Positions 5,667 to 8,960 of a stretch of DNA of 8,960 bases are shown one piece after another; positions within the stretch are counted from its first letter, which is position 1; each line of letters starts with the position of its first letter. Where the stretch lies: NCBI GenBank assembly GCA_946480605.1, contig CAMLKW010000190.1, positions 1 through 8,960 on the forward strand, written 5' to 3'. The DNA is from an uncultured Roseateles sp. (GTDB taxonomy: Bacteria > Pseudomonadota > Gammaproteobacteria > Burkholderiales > Burkholderiaceae). Both the position numbers and the translations under genes were made by a program. A model generated the notes under the pieces. The model did no database searches, was not told where the DNA came from, and saw only the letters and a program-made list of their open reading frames with translations.

Positions 5667-6530
5667 ATGCTGGTGAACCAGCTCAAGGCCTTCTTCGCGG
5701 TGGCGCGGCTGGGATCGATCACCGGCGCGGCGCGGCAGCTGGGGCTGTCGCAACCGACGGTGACGACGCAGGTCCGGGCGCTGGAGGAGCAGTACGGGGT
5801 GGAGCTCTTCCACCGCGGCGGCGGCCGGCTGACGCTGAGCGAGGCCGGCCGGCGGCTGATGCCGCAGGTGGACGCGCTGCTGCAGCAGGAACTGGACATC
5901 GAATTCGCGCTGCGCAACTCGGCCGAGCTGCAGGGCGGGACGCTGCGCCTGGGCGCGACGGCGCCCTACTACACGCTGACGCTGGTGCAGCGCTTCAAGG
6001 TCCGCCATCCGCGGGTGGAGCTGAGCGTGTCGGCCGGCAATTCGCGGCAGATGGTGGATGCGCTGCTCGCCTACCAGGTGGACCTGGCGACCTCCAGCCA
6101 TCTGGAGGACGACCCGCGGCTGCACCGGGTGGCGCTGGGGGCCGATCCGCTGGTGCTGCTGCTGCCGCGCGGGCATGCGCTGGCGCGGGCGACGGCGGTG
6201 CCGCCGGCGGCGCTGGGCGCGGAAACGCTGCTGATGCGGGAGCGCGGCTCGATGACGCGCGCGCTGACCGAGCAGGCGCTGGAGGCGGCGGGCGTGCGCC
6301 CGCGGGCGCAGATGGAGATCGCCAGCCGCGAGGCGCTGCGGGAGGCGGTGGTGCGCGGGCTGGGGGTCAGCATCTTCGCCGCGCACGAGACCGGGCGCGA
6401 CCCGGAGCTGGTCGCCCTGCCCTTCGAGGCGCCGATGCCGATGGTGCGGGAGTACCTCTACTGCCTGCGCGAACGGCAGGGCGCGCGGCTCATCGAGGCG
6501 ATGCTGGGCTGCGTCGAGGCCGGCGGCTGA
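5667..6530 (+). CDS. LysR-type regulator of aminoethylphosphonate uptake and catabolism
   Basis: A 287-residue transcription factor. The winged helix-turn-helix is at the N-terminus (about 4-62): LKAFFAVARLGSITGAARQL followed by the recognition segment GLSQPTVTTQVRALEEQYGV, then ELFHRGGGRLTLSEAG for the wing. Residues about 64-90 form the linker helix, and about 92-285 the two-part periplasmic-binding-like effector domain (starting TLRLGATAPYYT). The TTQVRALEEQYGVELFHR pattern and the gene context match the AEP-associated LysR family TIGR03339. It presumably binds the divergent region and activates the transporter genes when an aminophosphonate or a breakdown product is present; the effector is not known. 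The ATG at 5667-5669 is chosen from the standard LysR N-terminus; the upstream sequence has only a weak GGGG Shine-Dalgarno match. Its stop lies 12 nt from the stop of the convergent peptidase gene. Confidence 0.9.
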   Translation: MLVNQLKAFFAVARLGSITGAARQLGLSQPTVTTQVRALEEQYGVELFHRGGGRLTLSEAGRRLMPQVDALLQQELDIEFALRNSAELQGGTLRLGATAPYYTLTLVQRFKVRHPRVELSVSAGNSRQMVDALLAYQVDLATSSHLEDDPRLHRVALGADPLVLLLPRGHALARATAVPPAALGAETLLMRERGSMTRALTEQALEAAGVRPRAQMEIASREALREAVVRGLGVSIFAAHETGRDPELVALPFEAPMPMVREYLYCLRERQGARLIEAMLGCVEAGG

Positions 6531-6545
6531 GGCCGCCCGGCCTCA
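6528..6545. terminator. Shared hairpin made from the stop codons of two convergent genes
   Basis: TGAGGCC (6528-6534) and GGCCTCA (6539-6545) form a perfect 7-bp stem with a GCCC loop. The first three bases are the TGA stop of the LysR gene, and the last three, read on the other strand, are the TGA stop of the peptidase gene. It therefore could act in both directions. Neither side is followed by a T-run, so classic intrinsic termination is not shown; it may instead protect 3' ends or slow the polymerase. Confidence 0.45.
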
Positions 6546-8621
6546 TTGCCCTGTCGGCTGGCCGGCCTGCGCGGTGGGCGGCGCATCCTTCAGGTGCTTG
6601 GCGAGGAAGGTCTCGACGCGACGGGCGAAGTCGACCTGGTTGTCGGTGTTGCCAAAACCATGGGCCTCGCCACGGTAGGTCACCCACTCGGGTGGCCGCC
6701 CCGCCTTGACCAGCGCCTCGCGCATGCGTTCGCCATGCTCGATCGGGACGCGCACGTCGCGTTCTCCGTACACCAGCATCAACGGCGCGCGGATCCGGTC
6801 GGCCAATGTGATCGGCGAGTTCGCGCGAAGCATGTCGGCATCCTTGACCGGATCGCCCACCATGGTGGGCGCCATGAAGCTCCGGTAGGAGCTTCCCAGG
6901 TCATCGTCGACCCATCGGTCGCCCTTGACGAGCAGCATCAGGTCGCTGACGCCCAACCAGGCCAGCCCGCAGCGATACAGCGGGCCGTCCTTGGCCAGGC
7001 CCATCAGCGTGCTGTACCCGCCATAGCTGGCACCGGCGATGCAGGCGCGGTCGGACGCCAATTTCTGCTGGCGCGCCCAGACGAGCGCGTCCGCGACGTC
7101 GTCCTGCATCGCCTGCCCCCATTGGCGGAACCCGTCGCGATAGTGCTTGTCGCCGTAACCACGGCTGCCTCGGAACTCCGGCTCGATCACCAGATAACCC
7201 CGTGAAGCAAGGAACTGCGCCATGCCATTCCACTCCCAACTGCGCCCCTTGACGAAGGGCCCGCCGTGCACCAGCACGACCGCCGGCGCGGGCTTGCCCG
7301 GCGCCGTGCCCTGCGGCACGGTCAGCCAGACCGGGAGGTCGATGCCGTCGCGGGCCTTGATGCGATGCAATTCCTGGCTCGCCATCGTGCGCGGATCGAC
7401 GTCCGGGCGCTGTCGCCCCACCGGCTGCCAGCGCTCGGCATCCGGCACCCCACCGCGATACACCCAATAGGAACCCGGCTCACGGTCGGAGAAATTGCGC
7501 ACCAACGCCACCATGTCCGGCTTGCCGCAACGGGCGCATTGGATCTCATTGACACCCTCGGCGAAGCGCGCATCGACCTGCTTCTGGAACTCGCGCATGG
7601 CCGGGGCGAACCAGGCGGTCGCCTGCGCATCGGTTTCATAGCGCAAGCCGACCGTGCGCCCCGCATCGAGGATCACCGTCGCCTGCGCGTCGAAGCCGGG
7701 GGTGCTGAGCAGGGCACGGGGTTCCGGCTTGCCGGTCTGGAAGTCAAACCGCGTGACCACGTCATAGCGCTGCGGCCCGTCGAGGCGCCGCACGAACAGA
7801 CGGCCCGCATCGTCGACGGCCGTGGGCACGAAGGGCAGCCCCAGCAGGTCGCCACGAGTGATCTCGGTCCAGGTCTTCTGGTCGGGACCACGCCAATAGG
7901 CCACGCGCACGCCATCCTGCTCGGTCACCACCACGCGCGCTTCCCCGTGGCTGTCGAAAAGGAAACTCACCGCGCCACGCGGTTCGTCGAAACTGGCCGG
8001 CACGGCTCGGCCGGTATCGATGTTGAGCCAGAACGGCGTGTAAGCCGCCCGGTTGTTGGAGCGGTTGATGCCGAACTTGCCCACCAGCACCCGATTGCCC
8101 GGCTCTCCCTCATGGGGAAATGGCACGTCGAGCAGGCGATGGTTCCAGGTCAACGCCCCGCCGAAGGCCTTGCGCTCCGTTTCCGCCTCATGTTCGCGCT
8201 GGATCAATTGACGCGCGCCGGTGCCGTCCGCGGCCACCGAATAAAGACCCACGGCTTGGTAGTGCGTGCCTGAGGCGATGCGGCGGTCGGTGGCCGAGAA
8301 GACCAGCTTGTCGTCGTTGACCCACTGGAAGGAGCCCACATCCTCGTTGGCGAACTGCACCACTCGTCGGGCCTCGATCCTGGGGCCGAGTTCGAAGACG
8401 TACAGCCCCACGCGCAGGCCAGCCGCGCCGGGCGCCGCGACGGCGAGCCGTTTCCCGTTCGGCGACAGGCGGGCCTCATGCAGCGTGGCGTCCTTGAAGA
8501 AGACCTCGGGCGGCACAGAGCTCGGCGCGGACGCGGATTGGGCCAGCGCGGCCCCTTGCAGCCCGACCATGGCGAGCGCGAACGACAGCGCGCGGCGGCG
8601 CAGGGAAGACATCGGTGTCAT
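6543..8621 (-). CDS. Secreted prolyl-oligopeptidase-family (S9) serine peptidase
   Basis: A 692-residue protein with a signal peptide, a beta-propeller and a C-terminal alpha/beta-hydrolase domain. Residues 1-28 form the signal (MSSLRRR start, core ALSFALAMVGLQGAALA, cleavage before Q). Propeller-like repeats run from about 45 to 410, for example ARLSPNGKRLAVAA (50-63) and QWVNDDKLVFSATD (99-112). The hydrolase domain from about 425 shows the oxyanion-hole HGGP (452-455), the nucleophile Ser532 in GASYGG, the acid Asp622 in GERDVRVP and His654 in GEAHGF, so the triad is complete. It should cleave peptides, probably short or dipeptide-releasing, in the periplasm or outside the cell; precise specificity cannot be read. 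CARC at 362-365 is an unusual cysteine pair in the propeller. The ATG at 8619-8621 is preferred because AGGAGAGG lies 9 nt upstream; an upstream GTG (8645) would lengthen the protein by 8 residues. Gene stands alone, convergent to the LysR gene, and appears less extreme in G+C than the phosphonate genes. Confidence 0.92.
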   Translation of the reverse strand: MTPMSSLRRRALSFALAMVGLQGAALAQSASAPSSVPPEVFFKDATLHEARLSPNGKRLAVAAPGAAGLRVGLYVFELGPRIEARRVVQFANEDVGSFQWVNDDKLVFSATDRRIASGTHYQAVGLYSVAADGTGARQLIQREHEAETERKAFGGALTWNHRLLDVPFPHEGEPGNRVLVGKFGINRSNNRAAYTPFWLNIDTGRAVPASFDEPRGAVSFLFDSHGEARVVVTEQDGVRVAYWRGPDQKTWTEITRGDLLGLPFVPTAVDDAGRLFVRRLDGPQRYDVVTRFDFQTGKPEPRALLSTPGFDAQATVILDAGRTVGLRYETDAQATAWFAPAMREFQKQVDARFAEGVNEIQCARCGKPDMVALVRNFSDREPGSYWVYRGGVPDAERWQPVGRQRPDVDPRTMASQELHRIKARDGIDLPVWLTVPQGTAPGKPAPAVVLVHGGPFVKGRSWEWNGMAQFLASRGYLVIEPEFRGSRGYGDKHYRDGFRQWGQAMQDDVADALVWARQQKLASDRACIAGASYGGYSTLMGLAKDGPLYRCGLAWLGVSDLMLLVKGDRWVDDDLGSSYRSFMAPTMVGDPVKDADMLRANSPITLADRIRAPLMLVYGERDVRVPIEHGERMREALVKAGRPPEWVTYRGEAHGFGNTDNQVDFARRVETFLAKHLKDAPPTAQAGQPTGQ

Positions 8622-8630
8622 CGGCGGGTT

Positions 8631-8638
8631 CCTCTCCT
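8631..8638 (-). promoter_or_regulatory. Ribosome binding site fixing the peptidase start
   Basis: AGGAGAGG on the minus strand, 9 nt before the ATG at 8621. It selects this ATG over the GTG at 8645, which lies upstream of the site, and over the ATG at 8612, which has no such site. Confidence 0.6.
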
Positions 8639-8851
8639 GATCCACGTGCCGAGCGAGCGGCCGAGGTGGTCTTGTTGTGCTTGTCGGCGCGGGATGCTAT
8701 CGCCCGCAGCGCTCAGCCGGGCTGCGGGAAGTCCCGCAAGCACCGATCCCCTTGAAGGGGGATTCCCACCGCGATACTCCTGCTCCCTGCCAGCCGCGCG
8801 GAGCGACATTCATAGGCCCGCTGCACGACCTCCCCTCATCCGCAATCGCCC
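8639..8851. other. Divergent intergenic region with two small hairpins
   Basis: About 210 bases between the peptidase gene and the gene starting at 8852, expected to hold promoters for both. Two stem-loops are visible. TGCGGG (8723-8728) pairs with CCCGCA (8733-8738) around AAGT. ATCCCC (8746-8751) pairs with GGGGAT (8758-8763), with extra TT/AA pairing and a bulged G. A short TAGCAT-like -10 box could lie near 8696-8701 on the minus strand for the peptidase, but no matching -35 box was found. The two hairpins side by side might be a short dispersed repeat. No RNA gene is recognisable. Confidence 0.4.
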
Positions 8852-8960
8852 ATGCAAGACACCTGGTGGCAATCGCTCGTCCAATGGACGCTCTGGGGCG
8901 CCGCAATGGCGCTCGTCATGGGCTGGGTCGGTCGCAACCGGCTGAAGCCCCGTCCCGAGG
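8852..8960 (+). CDS. N-terminus of a small membrane protein, cut by the right edge
   Basis: An ATG at 8852-8854 opens a frame that stays open to the window end (36 complete codons). An in-frame TAG at 8813-8815 and no other start codon in between make this the only possible start in this frame. The peptide begins MQDTWWQSLVQW, then has one hydrophobic stretch (WTLWGAAMALVMGWVG, about residues 12-27) followed by the basic segment RNRLKPRP. That is the pattern of a single N-terminal membrane anchor with the positive side in the cytoplasm. The Trp-rich, sensible composition unlike the nearby shadow frames is the main argument that it is a gene. No Shine-Dalgarno site is evident. I do not recognise the family and the rest of the gene is missing. 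It is divergent from the peptidase. Confidence 0.6.
   Translation, partial: MQDTWWQSLVQWTLWGAAMALVMGWVGRNRLKPRPE

Noticed and set aside
5532..6386. Extension of the binding-protein frame upstream through the LysR gene, giving a 634-residue fusion
   Set aside because: The added part is an Arg/His/Gln-rich antisense of the LysR gene. The signal peptide and Shine-Dalgarno site place the start at 5531.

Overview
The window looks like chromosomal DNA from a high-GC beta-proteobacterium. A Burkholderiales genome of the Roseateles/Mitsuaria/Rubrivivax type is my best guess, based on base composition, third-position G/C use, the type of intergenic repeat and the gene families; no ribosomal or taxonomic marker is present. 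Most long open frames opposite the real genes are GC-driven shadows.

The core (186-6530) is a phosphonate uptake and catabolism locus. A LysR regulator on the + strand (5667-6530) is divergent from a minus-strand run: a periplasmic binding protein (phnS type, 4482-5531), an ABC ATPase (phnT type, 3368-4447), a fused two-domain permease (phnU type, 1626-3371) and, after a 327-bp gap, an FAD-dependent amine oxidase of the TIGR03364/HpnW group (186-1298). All five fit families described for 2-aminoethylphosphonate (AEP) or a close relative. The transporter would import the aminophosphonate, the oxidase would deaminate it to an aldehyde or ketone, and the LysR protein would sense substrate at the 135-bp divergent promoter, which holds two overlapping palindromes. 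No PhnW transaminase, PhnX phosphonatase or PhnA hydrolase lies inside the window, so the C-P cleaving step must be encoded elsewhere or use the missing left neighbour.

The gap between permease and oxidase (1299-1625) is unusual: a possible weak terminator, a strongly strand-biased purine/pyrimidine tract with a local 10-nt repeat, and a compound inverted repeat made of two CTTG/CAAG-capped hairpins facing each other (1376-1464).

To the right, a convergent minus-strand gene (6543-8621) encodes a secreted prolyl-oligopeptidase-type (S9) serine peptidase, apparently unrelated to phosphonates. Its stop codon and that of the LysR gene form the two feet of one perfect hairpin. Beyond the peptidase is a roughly 230-bp divergent region with two small hairpins, then the start of a small membrane protein gene running off the right edge (8852-8960). 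The left edge may hold the last codons of a + strand gene (1-74).

I see no tRNA, rRNA, CRISPR array, transposase or phage gene. Nothing here is clearly a new system; the most distinctive parts are non-coding.
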